From a virus: a DNA stretch of 23,006 nucleotides. A program made the position numbers and the translations under genes. Below the pieces are notes generated by a model. That model did not search any database. It saw nothing but the letters and a program-made list of their open reading frames with translations, and was not told where the DNA came from. Positions 16,632-23,006 of this stretch are shown here, in pieces. The stretch covers positions 1-23,006 of the IMG/VR virus record IMGVR_UViG_3300032073_000271. One strand, given 5' to 3'. The number at the start of each line of letters is the position of its first letter. Within the stretch, counting starts at the first letter, position 1.

Positions 16632-17495
16632 TTAACTTTTATTAAAGAAACCGCCTTCACCAAACATGCCCTCTGGACCAAAAAGTGCTGACCCAGTAGC
16701 TCCTACTAAACCTAAATCACTTAGAAATTGACTTAAACCACTAGGTTCTATGTAGTCACGAGACACTGCTTCTATGGGTAGCCCTTGTAATAAAGACTGC
16801 ATGTATTGTACTTTTTTGAAGGGGTCGTCTCGCTCTTCTTTAAACTGCATATAATCAGCAGCTACACCTTGTTGTTCTAGAGCTTGTTGTTCTCTACCTG
16901 CTAATTGTTGTGCACGCAGTGCATCCAAACCATACTTTTGTTCTTTGCCGAATAAATCAGAGGCTTTATCATAAGCCGTTAGATACCCTTCTGCTGTTAT
17001 ATCATCTAGCCTATTTAGTAAACCTTGGTCTAACTCGCTTTCAGCTATTGCTTGTCGTCCACCCCCATAAGCACCCGCTTTGCTATACCGACTTTGCATC
17101 TCTTCCTTTAGTTTGTCTGATTGTCGCATAGCTGCATTGTACTGGGGCTGAAGCGCAGCTTGCAGGTAAGGATTCATATACGCTTGTACTGGACTAGCCC
17201 CCGCTCCTGCAAACGGTTGAGGTGTTTCGCCCCCTGCAATTTGTTCAGCAGTAAGCGGTGTGTAAGATGCGCCTGTAAAAGAACCTGTGGCGCTTGCGGC
17301 GGGCATACCCAAAGAACCGAGGCCACTAAACGCTTGGTTTTGCAATGCAGAAGGGCCAGCAGTTAACGGCCCTGTATACGCTTGGTAAGGCGTGGCAGCT
17401 AGAGCTTGCCCCTTGCCTAACATTTCGGTTACATAGGGAGCGGCATAAGGTGATATTGATTCAACCGCTGATGTTTCTGATCCTACTGCACTCAT
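16632..17495 (-). CDS. Probable internal virion / ejection protein (T7 gp14-like position)
   Basis: A 287-aa protein, Ala/Gly/Gln-rich. Residues 1-100 are low-complexity with many Ser, Ala, Pro and Tyr. From about 105 on it is helical: NPYLQAALQPQYNAAMRQ, then a KAGAYGGGRQAIAESE turn (139-154), then Gln/Glu/Ala helices and a Gly/Phe-rich tail. The 'GAYGGGRQAIAE' helix break is familiar from marine phage structural proteins with no assigned function. Its size and position, after the nozzle and before the SLT protein, parallel T7 gp14 (196 aa), which forms the outer-membrane part of the ejection channel; this parallel is inference from gene order. The ATG at 17493-17495 has a ribosome binding site TAGGAG (17503-17508) that overlaps the previous gene's stop. 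No signal peptide is visible. Confidence 0.72.
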   Translation of the reverse strand: MSAVGSETSAVESISPYAAPYVTEMLGKGQALAATPYQAYTGPLTAGPSALQNQAFSGLGSLGMPAASATGSFTGASYTPLTAEQIAGGETPQPFAGAGASPVQAYMNPYLQAALQPQYNAAMRQSDKLKEEMQSRYSKAGAYGGGRQAIAESELDQGLLNRLDDITAEGYLTAYDKASDLFGKEQKYGLDALRAQQLAGREQQALEQQGVAADYMQFKEERDDPFKKVQYMQSLLQGLPIEAVSRDYIEPSGLSQFLSDLGLVGATGSALFGPEGMFGEGGFFNKS

Positions 17496-17505
17496 CGTTA
17501 TTCTC

Positions 17506-20319
17506 CTATGCTGGCATCATCTTGGTAGGGTTAATCTCTGGGCCTTGCTTAGTAGTTCCAGTGCGTTCATCGCGTACCCTATCCATCATTGAGTATAATT
17601 GTTCTGCTCCTGCATCGGAATTGCCATTGCCTAAATGACTTACCACGTCAGCAGGTATTACAAATTCACCGTCGCTTAAAGCAGCGGGTTGCGAGTTATT
17701 TATTGTAGCAGGAATAAGGTCAGCCATGCCGTCAGTAGGCCCACCTAAATAGTATCCTTGAGCCATGCCGCCTTGTGCAAAACCCTTAAGCCCTCTTTCC
17801 TTTGCGTATTCCCGAACTTGATCTGCCGTAACACCTGCAAGATCAGGGTAATCTTGGTTATTAGCGTAATAAGCGGCTATTTCTTCTGGTGTTGCACGCC
17901 CTTGAACTAACAAACTTTCCATAAGTTCTACTTCGGTAAGGCCGATGTTATCTGAACCCTCATTAACTAATGTTAAACGCTCTGCCATTTGTGCTGGAGT
18001 TTCATACCCTCCTCTTAGCATAGCTTCTATTACATCCATGCTATCTAGGTCATACCGCTTGGCTACATCATCCATACCTGTTTTGCCACCAAGTATCAAC
18101 GCAGCTACGCTATCTGCTTCTGACTTTTGAAAACCATCTGACGGGTCAATTAAATCAAAAACACTCTGCATTTCTGCTTGAGCTATAGCATTACTTAACT
18201 TAGTTGCATCTACCCCTAACGTACTAGCAATGTTAGATAAATCGTACCCACTATCCCTTAACTGAATAAGTTGTGATGGCGATAATGACTGGCCGTAAAA
18301 AGGAGATATAAAGTTATTGAACGCAGCAGTAGGGTCTGGTGTAGGCGCAGGTGCAGGTGCAGGTGCAGGTGCAGGTGCAGGTGTTGGTGCAGGTGTTGGT
18401 GCAGGTGCAGGTGCAGGTGCAGGTGCAGGTGTTGGTGCAGGTGTTGGTGCAGGTGTTGGTGCAGGTGCAGGTGTAGCGGCGGCATCTTGAACAGAACCCA
18501 TACCAGCACTAGCCGCTTCGGCTGCACCTTGGGCGTAATCCCCAATACTAGAGATTGGATTAACACCTGCGATAACATCACTAGTTACATCATAAGTGCT
18601 ACCTGTGGCATCTGTAGTAGCTGTAGTATCTCCACTTCCTCCCCCAAATAACCCACTTAGCGCCTCAAATGCAGCGCTGGGGTCTATTGCTTCAGAAGGA
18701 CCACCAAACTCAGGTAATAACTCTCTTTTGTACGTATACTTTGGTATTTGTATTTTGCTGGAATCTAAAGATTCGCCACCAAGTGCAGTGCCTGTGGGTG
18801 CAAACGCTCCTTGGGTAAAATAATTTCTACCGTACTCTCCCGGTCTTCTAGTTACCATGTCTACTGCATCTTGTTCAGCGTTAGCCACTTCGCCACCCTG
18901 TGCAAATATACGTAAATTTTTCATCTCATCATCTTCTTGTGTGGTTATAAAAGGTTGATCTAAACCTTTATCAAAGTCATACAAATAATCTATATCTACT
19001 AAATCACCCGGTTCCTCTTTAACTCCCCTGTAACTCTGTGGTAAAGACGCAACACCACTACCACCACTACCAGCAGGGTCTTTTATGTCTTTTATTTCTG
19101 GCCCAGTTTTAATTTCACCTGTCTCAGAAAGATTAACTTCGGGGTTATATTCGCCATAATCAACTTCGGGGTAAGTTATATCTTTTACTTTGGTTTCAAT
19201 TTCGTAGTCGTCAGAACCTACACTTCCACCTATTATATCTCTTGCTTTAGTTTCAATTGCGTAATCGTCAGAACCTACACTTCCACCTATTATATCTCTT
19301 GCTTTAGTTTCAATTGCGTAATCGTCAGAACCTACACTTCCACCTATTATATCCCGTGTATCGACTTTAGATGCAGTATCATTAGTAGGGTCAAACGGGC
19401 CATCCTTTGGTTGAACACCGTTTAAAACTTCCTCTTTTGTAAGATCAACACCAAATTTTGTATCGGGTGTCAACACATCTACTATTTGTCCACCAGCTTC
19501 AACTGCCCCTTCTACTGTGTCTGTGCTTACACCTGCTTCTCTTGCCACTTCAGCTATTACGATATCTCTAAGCACCTCTGGGGTTAGCACCTCTCCAACC
19601 GTTACTTTGCCTGTTAATACTTGAGTAACTTTATTAAGCACCGCGTCTAAAGCAGGAATTCCTGTAGTAACTCCTGTTTGTGTACCTGCTCCAGTTGTAC
19701 CTGTGTTTATAACAGGGCTACCCCTACTGCTTCCCCATACTATTGTGCCGCCCGGACTATTCGGCGCTGCAATGACTTTAGTGGGGTTAGGTATATTTAA
19801 AATATCAAATACAGCATCTATACCATCTCCAACTACACTCCCTACTTTATTTATACCATCCCCAACTACACTCCCTACTTTATTTATAACAGATTGGTTT
19901 GCAGGGGGTAGTCCATACCCATACTGTGAAGGACTAGGACTTGTTAACTTACTAGCAACGCTGCTTGCTATACCTGCACTTTGAACTAAATCCCCAAACG
20001 CTGCATCATTAGCAAGTGTAGTTAGGTAATCTTGGATAGCGTTAGCACCACTAATAGAGGCATCTGCTCCTAGAGTAGAAACACCACACTCTCCGGTAGC
20101 AGAATCGAACTCACCCCCCGCCGCTGCACATTTAAGCCGCTGTTCTTCCATTTGTTCTGCTTCTGCACCTTCAGCCATTATGGCTCTTAGCACCGAATCT
20201 ATTTGATCTCCACGGGCAGCGTTTTGTGCTACAGAAGGGGTGTCGATAGAGTAATTACCACCATACCCTCCTCGTGGGGCTGTAGTTATTAGCTCTACTA
20301 TGTCAAAATCGTCAGCCAT
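17506..20319 (-). CDS. Repeat-rich structural protein with DGEFVIPADVV C-terminal module
   Basis: A 937-aa protein of unknown function. Visible parts in order: N-terminal domain (1-130); two INKVGSVVGDG units (145-166); a Val/Thr-rich domain (170-310); three RDIIGGSVGSDDY units (323-371); an acidic linker; an AQGGEVANAEQD motif (about 471); a Pro-Ala/Pro-Thr repeat (615-660); helical UBA-like looking segments (670-840) such as LRDSGYDLSNIASTLGVD; and a C-terminus with FAQGGMAQGYYLGGPTDGM, then DGEFVIPADVVSHLGNG (from D883). That last module is one I recall on many marine phage virion proteins. It sits between the jelly-roll gene (8-base gap) and the gp14-like gene (10-base gap), so it is likely a virion component: fibre, scaffold or an ejected protein. 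ATG at 20317-20319, preceded by a GGGATAGG site. The N-terminal half and repeats match no family I know. Confidence 0.8.
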   Translation of the reverse strand: MADDFDIVELITTAPRGGYGGNYSIDTPSVAQNAARGDQIDSVLRAIMAEGAEAEQMEEQRLKCAAAGGEFDSATGECGVSTLGADASISGANAIQDYLTTLANDAAFGDLVQSAGIASSVASKLTSPSPSQYGYGLPPANQSVINKVGSVVGDGINKVGSVVGDGIDAVFDILNIPNPTKVIAAPNSPGGTIVWGSSRGSPVINTGTTGAGTQTGVTTGIPALDAVLNKVTQVLTGKVTVGEVLTPEVLRDIVIAEVAREAGVSTDTVEGAVEAGGQIVDVLTPDTKFGVDLTKEEVLNGVQPKDGPFDPTNDTASKVDTRDIIGGSVGSDDYAIETKARDIIGGSVGSDDYAIETKARDIIGGSVGSDDYEIETKVKDITYPEVDYGEYNPEVNLSETGEIKTGPEIKDIKDPAGSGGSGVASLPQSYRGVKEEPGDLVDIDYLYDFDKGLDQPFITTQEDDEMKNLRIFAQGGEVANAEQDAVDMVTRRPGEYGRNYFTQGAFAPTGTALGGESLDSSKIQIPKYTYKRELLPEFGGPSEAIDPSAAFEALSGLFGGGSGDTTATTDATGSTYDVTSDVIAGVNPISSIGDYAQGAAEAASAGMGSVQDAAATPAPAPTPAPTPAPTPAPAPAPAPAPTPAPTPAPAPAPAPAPAPTPDPTAAFNNFISPFYGQSLSPSQLIQLRDSGYDLSNIASTLGVDATKLSNAIAQAEMQSVFDLIDPSDGFQKSEADSVAALILGGKTGMDDVAKRYDLDSMDVIEAMLRGGYETPAQMAERLTLVNEGSDNIGLTEVELMESLLVQGRATPEEIAAYYANNQDYPDLAGVTADQVREYAKERGLKGFAQGGMAQGYYLGGPTDGMADLIPATINNSQPAALSDGEFVIPADVVSHLGNGNSDAGAEQLYSMMDRVRDERTGTTKQGPEINPTKMMPA
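18339..18476 (-). repeat. Hexanucleotide repeat coding for a Pro-Ala/Pro-Thr stretch
   Basis: About 138 bases built from GGTGCA and GGTGTT hexamers (plus-strand reading), which code on the minus strand for Ala-Pro and Thr-Pro pairs. It has around twenty units; the order of A and T units is itself partly repeated. The unit is six bases, so gain or loss of units keeps the frame. The product would be an extended, stiff linker separating the N-terminal repeats from the helical C-terminal half. Confidence 0.93.
19208..19353 (-). repeat. 57-bp tandem repeat, two full copies and most of a third
   Basis: Copies start at 19208, 19265 and 19322, an exact 57-base (19-codon) period. Adjacent copies are essentially identical until the third diverges after 19353, where ATCTC becomes ATCCC. 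A decayed partial unit precedes them at about 19190-19207. The encoded unit is RDIIGGSVGSDDY followed by AIETKA. Near-identity at silent positions points to recent duplication. Confidence 0.95.
19822..19887 (-). repeat. 33-bp direct repeat, two adjacent copies
   Basis: Units at 19822-19854 and 19855-19887 differ at a single base (ATCTCC versus ATCCCC). They encode the 11-residue unit INKVGSVVGDG twice. Again a whole number of codons, in the same gene as the 57-base and hexamer repeats. Confidence 0.95.
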
Positions 20320-20327
20320 ACCTATCC

Positions 20328-20978
20328 CTACGGTGTCGGTAGTGTTTCAGGCAATGCTGAAATCAAATGTACGGTTACTAGAGTAGACGGTATTGCAGGG
20401 CGGGGACTTGAAGCCGCCTGATAATCAATCGTTATGCCTGTATCGTCTGTTGCCCACATAAGCTCTATGTATTGCCCTGCTTGTACGTCAAGCGTAAAAC
20501 TATATTCAAAGTCGTCTACGCCGCCAGAACCCGCCACTACGTGCAGTCTACCAGTGTTTGCTATGTCTACTCCGCTCCTACGCACCCAAAACGACAGTTC
20601 TTTTGAGTTAGCATTAGTACTAGTCAGCTCTACGGAAAGCTCAAAGTTGTAAACTCCTGAATAAGTTGGAGTTATTTGGGTGTTAGAGCCTCCAGCTATG
20701 GTTATGGCTTCCCCTAAATACGTATTTTCAAACTGTAATGCGTAAGCTGTATTTACTATCGCTGCATTTTGATCTACTGTGGAGAAGAACTTACCATTGG
20801 GGGTACTAATAAAACGCCCCCCGTAATCTCCAGATAACAAGTTTACAGTATTTGTTAGGCCGGTGAACAATAAACGTAGAATATTATTTAAGTCATCTAA
20901 ATAAGTACTTAGAGAGGTTTCTCTTGGAGCAACAGGAAGAGCTGGGTTAGTAACCTGATTTATAAGGTCGTTAGCCAC
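20328..20978 (-). CDS. Small jelly-roll-like virion fibre or decoration protein
   Basis: A 216-aa protein. Residues 1-55 contain a short Pro motif (LPVAPRE) and an amphipathic helix (LSTYLDDLNNILRLLFTGLTN) that look like an attachment region. Residues about 80-210 are beta-rich with a C1q/TNF-like or jelly-roll pattern: SGVYNFELSVELTST, then ELSFWVRRSGVDI, FEYSFTLDVQAGQYIELMW, and a closing PAIPSTLVTVHLI. I recall this pattern in phage proteins encoded next to tail nozzle genes, consistent with a trimeric fibre, spike tip or decoration protein. It starts with GTG at 20976-20978; an AGGAGAGG site and a one-base overlap with the nozzle stop (TAGTG) support this start. Receptor binding is possible but not shown by the sequence. 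An 8-base gap separates it from the next gene. Confidence 0.72.
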   Translation of the reverse strand: MANDLINQVTNPALPVAPRETSLSTYLDDLNNILRLLFTGLTNTVNLLSGDYGGRFISTPNGKFFSTVDQNAAIVNTAYALQFENTYLGEAITIAGGSNTQITPTYSGVYNFELSVELTSTNANSKELSFWVRRSGVDIANTGRLHVVAGSGGVDDFEYSFTLDVQAGQYIELMWATDDTGITIDYQAASSPRPAIPSTLVTVHLISALPETLPTP

Positions 20979-22867
20979 TAACCTCTCCTACCATCAGGGC
21001 GCATCTGTAAACGAGGTACACCTAACTTCCAAGTAACTCCAACCTCCGTAGACTCCAGTTTAAAGGACATTTGCCTACCTCGTACCCGTGTATCTACCAT
21101 ACCAGTAAAAGCTTCAATCGGTGCTACAGCGGTACGAGTTACGGCAGCGTTATCGCTACCTCCTACTGAAGCAGGGTTATAGTACCCAGACCCAGAATCT
21201 TTTAACGGCAACAAAGTAACAACAGCACTGGGAGAACCTGCTGTAGAACCTTCAAAGGTTAAATCAGGTAACATTTTGTTTATTAACATAAATTTATCAC
21301 CGTCATCCAAATCAAATTGAGAAGAGGTGATACTGGCTGTTATGGCTGTTGGAGTACCCGTTTCATTATTATCCACGCCTTTTTCTTGATTAATTAGTTT
21401 ACCGTCAAACCCAGCAGCTATTGGGAAATCTCGTAAGTCCGAATCTAGCCATGCAGAACGTGCCAACGTGCCGTAATACCAAATGTTTTCTACGTAGTTA
21501 TACACAACGTACCGGTCATTACGAGTTACCCCAGAGGAACAATAAAACCACCATATTTCATCAAATTCTTCGTTAGACCCACATACTATTTGTTCCGTTT
21601 GTTGACTATTAAAATCATCAAATACATAGCTGCGTACCGAGCAAGGCAATGTTTTAACTGTGCCATCGTAGTAATAAAACTTACTTGTTCCCATCCAGTA
21701 GGCAATGTTATTGGAGTACACGGCTGCATTGGAGCTGGCTATAGTAATATTAGACCCCAATAGAGTTGCACCCCACACCAAAGGCGCACCTAAATACTGT
21801 AGGCCATACATAGCTGAATCAGTCCACACCAGTACTTCTTGCCGTGCTTGTACAGCCTGAACTATTTCTGTGCCTTCGGAAAGACTAAGACTTCCTGCTT
21901 GATTGACAGAAGTAGGATTCCAATCGGCAATATTCTCTTGGTCAGACCACCGCAAAAGCATAGGGTCTAAAGTAGCACTACCTATAGCATTTGCACCAAA
22001 ACAAAAAGCAAACCTAAATATATCTGATACAAAAGCAATATTAGCTACAGTAGGTACTTGTGCTGCACCACCTAAAGAACTTACTAACACCCCTCTTGTG
22101 GTAACACCACTACTTGCATCCCAGTAATATAAAGCGCCGTTTCTATGGACAAAAAACAAATCTTCCCCAAAATTGGCTTGACTCCAAAGACGCATTCCAG
22201 CAAGAGTAATACCGCCATTGCCCCAAGTGCTTTGTCCCCACGTACCTGCACCCCAACCCGTAAACGGAACTTCTATTTCGTTTCCAGTATTAATTTGGTA
22301 AGTACCTACAGTGTTGGAGCCTCCATTACCTGTATCTGATCCACTAGCCAACACAGTACTACCAGAAGTATCTTTGGCTTCTATGGTGTAAGAATTACCG
22401 TTGACTATAGTAGCTATCTGATACTCTTGATTAAGCACTGCCGCTGTGATGACCCCACCCAAACTCGCCGCACCCGAATAAGTAACAAAATCTCCTACAA
22501 CAGCCCCATGAGCTGTATCCGTAACAGTAATAGTGGCATCGCCGTTTACAGCCGCAAAAGTAACATCCCCCGCTGCTGTAGTTAGTCTAATAGGAGTAAT
22601 GTCGTTGTATGCTCCACCACGTTCTATATAGTATTTAAGGTTAGTACCTACAGAAACAAGGTTTTGAAGGCTTAAAGTAGCCCAGTTATGTAAGGAGCGT
22701 GCTACTCCTAGATAAGTATTAGCAGACAGTCGTTCCCAACCACCAATTTTCTGGGGTAAACCACGTCTGAAGCGCACTTTTTCAGTCTCATACCAAGCAC
22801 CTTCTGCTGCATAGCGAGTGTTTTCCCGATCTACTCCTGCTTTAAACTGTACTTTTTTGTAAGGCAT
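20978..22867 (-). CDS. Tail nozzle / DNA stabilisation protein (P22 gp10 or T7 gp12-like)
   Basis: A 629-aa beta-rich protein. The N-terminus, MPYKKVQFKAGVDRE with KVRFRRGLPQKIGGW (residues 30-44), and the body with repeated blade-like strands (for example LFFVHRNGALYYWD, MLLRWSDQENIADWNP, AYWMGTSKFYYYDG, IWWFYCSS) match what I know of the P22 gp10 'phage stabilisation' family and the related beta-propeller nozzle T7 gp12. These plug and extend the tail below the portal and hold in packaged DNA. At 629 aa it is longer than P22 gp10 (472 aa); the extra length is largely an inserted Thr/Val/Gly-rich domain at about 96-200. ATG at 22865-22867 overlaps the upstream TAA (TAATG); its own stop overlaps the next GTG. 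It anchors the right arm as a short-tailed phage structural operon. Family fairly sure; P22-type versus T7-type not resolved. Confidence 0.8.
   Translation of the reverse strand: MPYKKVQFKAGVDRENTRYAAEGAWYETEKVRFRRGLPQKIGGWERLSANTYLGVARSLHNWATLSLQNLVSVGTNLKYYIERGGAYNDITPIRLTTAAGDVTFAAVNGDATITVTDTAHGAVVGDFVTYSGAASLGGVITAAVLNQEYQIATIVNGNSYTIEAKDTSGSTVLASGSDTGNGGSNTVGTYQINTGNEIEVPFTGWGAGTWGQSTWGNGGITLAGMRLWSQANFGEDLFFVHRNGALYYWDASSGVTTRGVLVSSLGGAAQVPTVANIAFVSDIFRFAFCFGANAIGSATLDPMLLRWSDQENIADWNPTSVNQAGSLSLSEGTEIVQAVQARQEVLVWTDSAMYGLQYLGAPLVWGATLLGSNITIASSNAAVYSNNIAYWMGTSKFYYYDGTVKTLPCSVRSYVFDDFNSQQTEQIVCGSNEEFDEIWWFYCSSGVTRNDRYVVYNYVENIWYYGTLARSAWLDSDLRDFPIAAGFDGKLINQEKGVDNNETGTPTAITASITSSQFDLDDGDKFMLINKMLPDLTFEGSTAGSPSAVVTLLPLKDSGSGYYNPASVGGSDNAAVTRTAVAPIEAFTGMVDTRVRGRQMSFKLESTEVGVTWKLGVPRLQMRPDGRRG
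20982..20989 (-). promoter_or_regulatory. Shine-Dalgarno that decides the GTG start at 20978
   Basis: On the minus strand AGGAGAGG ends three bases before the GTG, with about six bases from the AGGAG core. Because no ATG is placed as well, this site is the reason to accept GTG as start of the 216-aa protein. It lies inside the end of the nozzle gene. Confidence 0.7.
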
Positions 22868-23006
22868 TACTCTACATACTCGCCTGTTTTAATTAAGTCA
22901 CTAAGTTCTAATGCTCTGCCACCAACTTGTTTGGCCCATCTGGAGTCTAAAAATTCTGTAGCAGCTACCTTGTAGTCACCGCTTTCCATTGCCGAAAGAG
23001 CGCGTT
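22867..23006 (-). CDS. C-terminus of a T4-lysozyme-like (GH24-like) muramidase, 5' end outside window
   Basis: On the minus strand 45 sense codons run from the window edge to a TAA at 22867-22869. The peptide ends with SRWAKQVGGRALELSD and then LIKTGEYVE, preceded by MESGDYKVAATEFLD. This follows the C-terminal helix pattern of T4 lysozyme-type proteins: a 'gdy..aa..fl.SrWa.Q...Ra.....l.tG' layout with Trp, Gln, Arg-Ala and terminal Thr-Gly conserved. The catalytic N-terminal Glu/Asp/Thr region lies outside, so activity cannot be judged. The stop overlaps the nozzle ATG by one base, so it belongs to the same late operon. It could be the endolysin, or a virion-associated lysozyme given the structural context. 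Confidence 0.78.
   Translation of the reverse strand, partial: RALSAMESGDYKVAATEFLDSRWAKQVGGRALELSDLIKTGEYVE

Noticed and set aside
18339-18476. CRISPR-like or origin iteron-like repeat array
   Set aside because: Units are six bases with no spacers and stay in the reading frame as Pro-Ala/Pro-Thr codons; a coding low-complexity repeat explains them fully.
18258-18581. 107-aa minus-strand frame with a long His-Leu/Gln repeat
   Set aside because: It is the hexanucleotide repeat of the Pro-Ala stretch read in another frame; repeats keep all frames open.
19208-19353. Iterons for replication or regulator binding
   Set aside because: The 57-base period is exactly 19 codons in frame within a long gene, so protein repeat is the simpler reading.

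Overview
The window looks like part of the genome of a tailed bacteriophage, most likely short-tailed (podovirus-like) and marine. The organism is inferred from gene content. There are two opposed, densely packed gene arms, almost every junction is 1-4 bases of overlap or a few bases of gap, and the DNA is AT-rich. Several proteins carry the Gly-rich and DGEFVIPADVV-type motifs I associate with uncultured marine phages. The host cannot be named. No tRNA, CRISPR, IS element, integrase or attachment site was seen. Terminase, portal, capsid and DNA polymerase genes are not in the window.

Left arm (1-6520, plus strand) is the replication arm. It holds the tail of an unidentified gene, an SNF2-type helicase, a small coiled-coil protein, a probable ssDNA-binding protein fused to a Cys-rich N-terminal domain, a small HTH protein, a primase-helicase fusion (AEP-like primase, zinc motif, SF3/DUF927-like ATPase) and a 65-aa conserved small protein. 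Most of these are translationally coupled through GTGA, ATGA or TAATG overlaps. One good sigma70-like promoter sits at the end of the helicase gene.

Right arm (6513-23006, minus strand, transcribed right to left) is a late structural arm. Reading in transcription order it holds the C-terminus of a T4-lysozyme-like (GH24-like) muramidase, a P22 gp10/T7 gp12-like tail nozzle protein, a small jelly-roll-like fibre or decoration protein, a 937-aa repeat-rich protein, then three proteins of 287, 1048 and 2317 aa. The last three occupy the place and order of the T7 ejection proteins gp14-gp15-gp16. The 1048-aa protein carries a lytic transglycosylase domain. The 2317-aa protein carries an HExxH metallopeptidase and a C-terminal membrane-like region resembling 'large polyvalent proteins', so this set may form an enlarged DNA-ejection apparatus.

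The two arms converge tail to tail and overlap by 8 bases at 6513-6520, with no visible terminator. The most interesting points are the giant ejected-type protein, the possible two-product ssDNA-binding gene with an internal start at 2598, the in-frame tandem repeats in the structural genes, and a Gly-rich motif shared between two neighbouring virion proteins. There is no gene-free stretch above 300 bases; the longest gap, 51 bases at 1621-1671, holds a promoter and a ribosome binding site.
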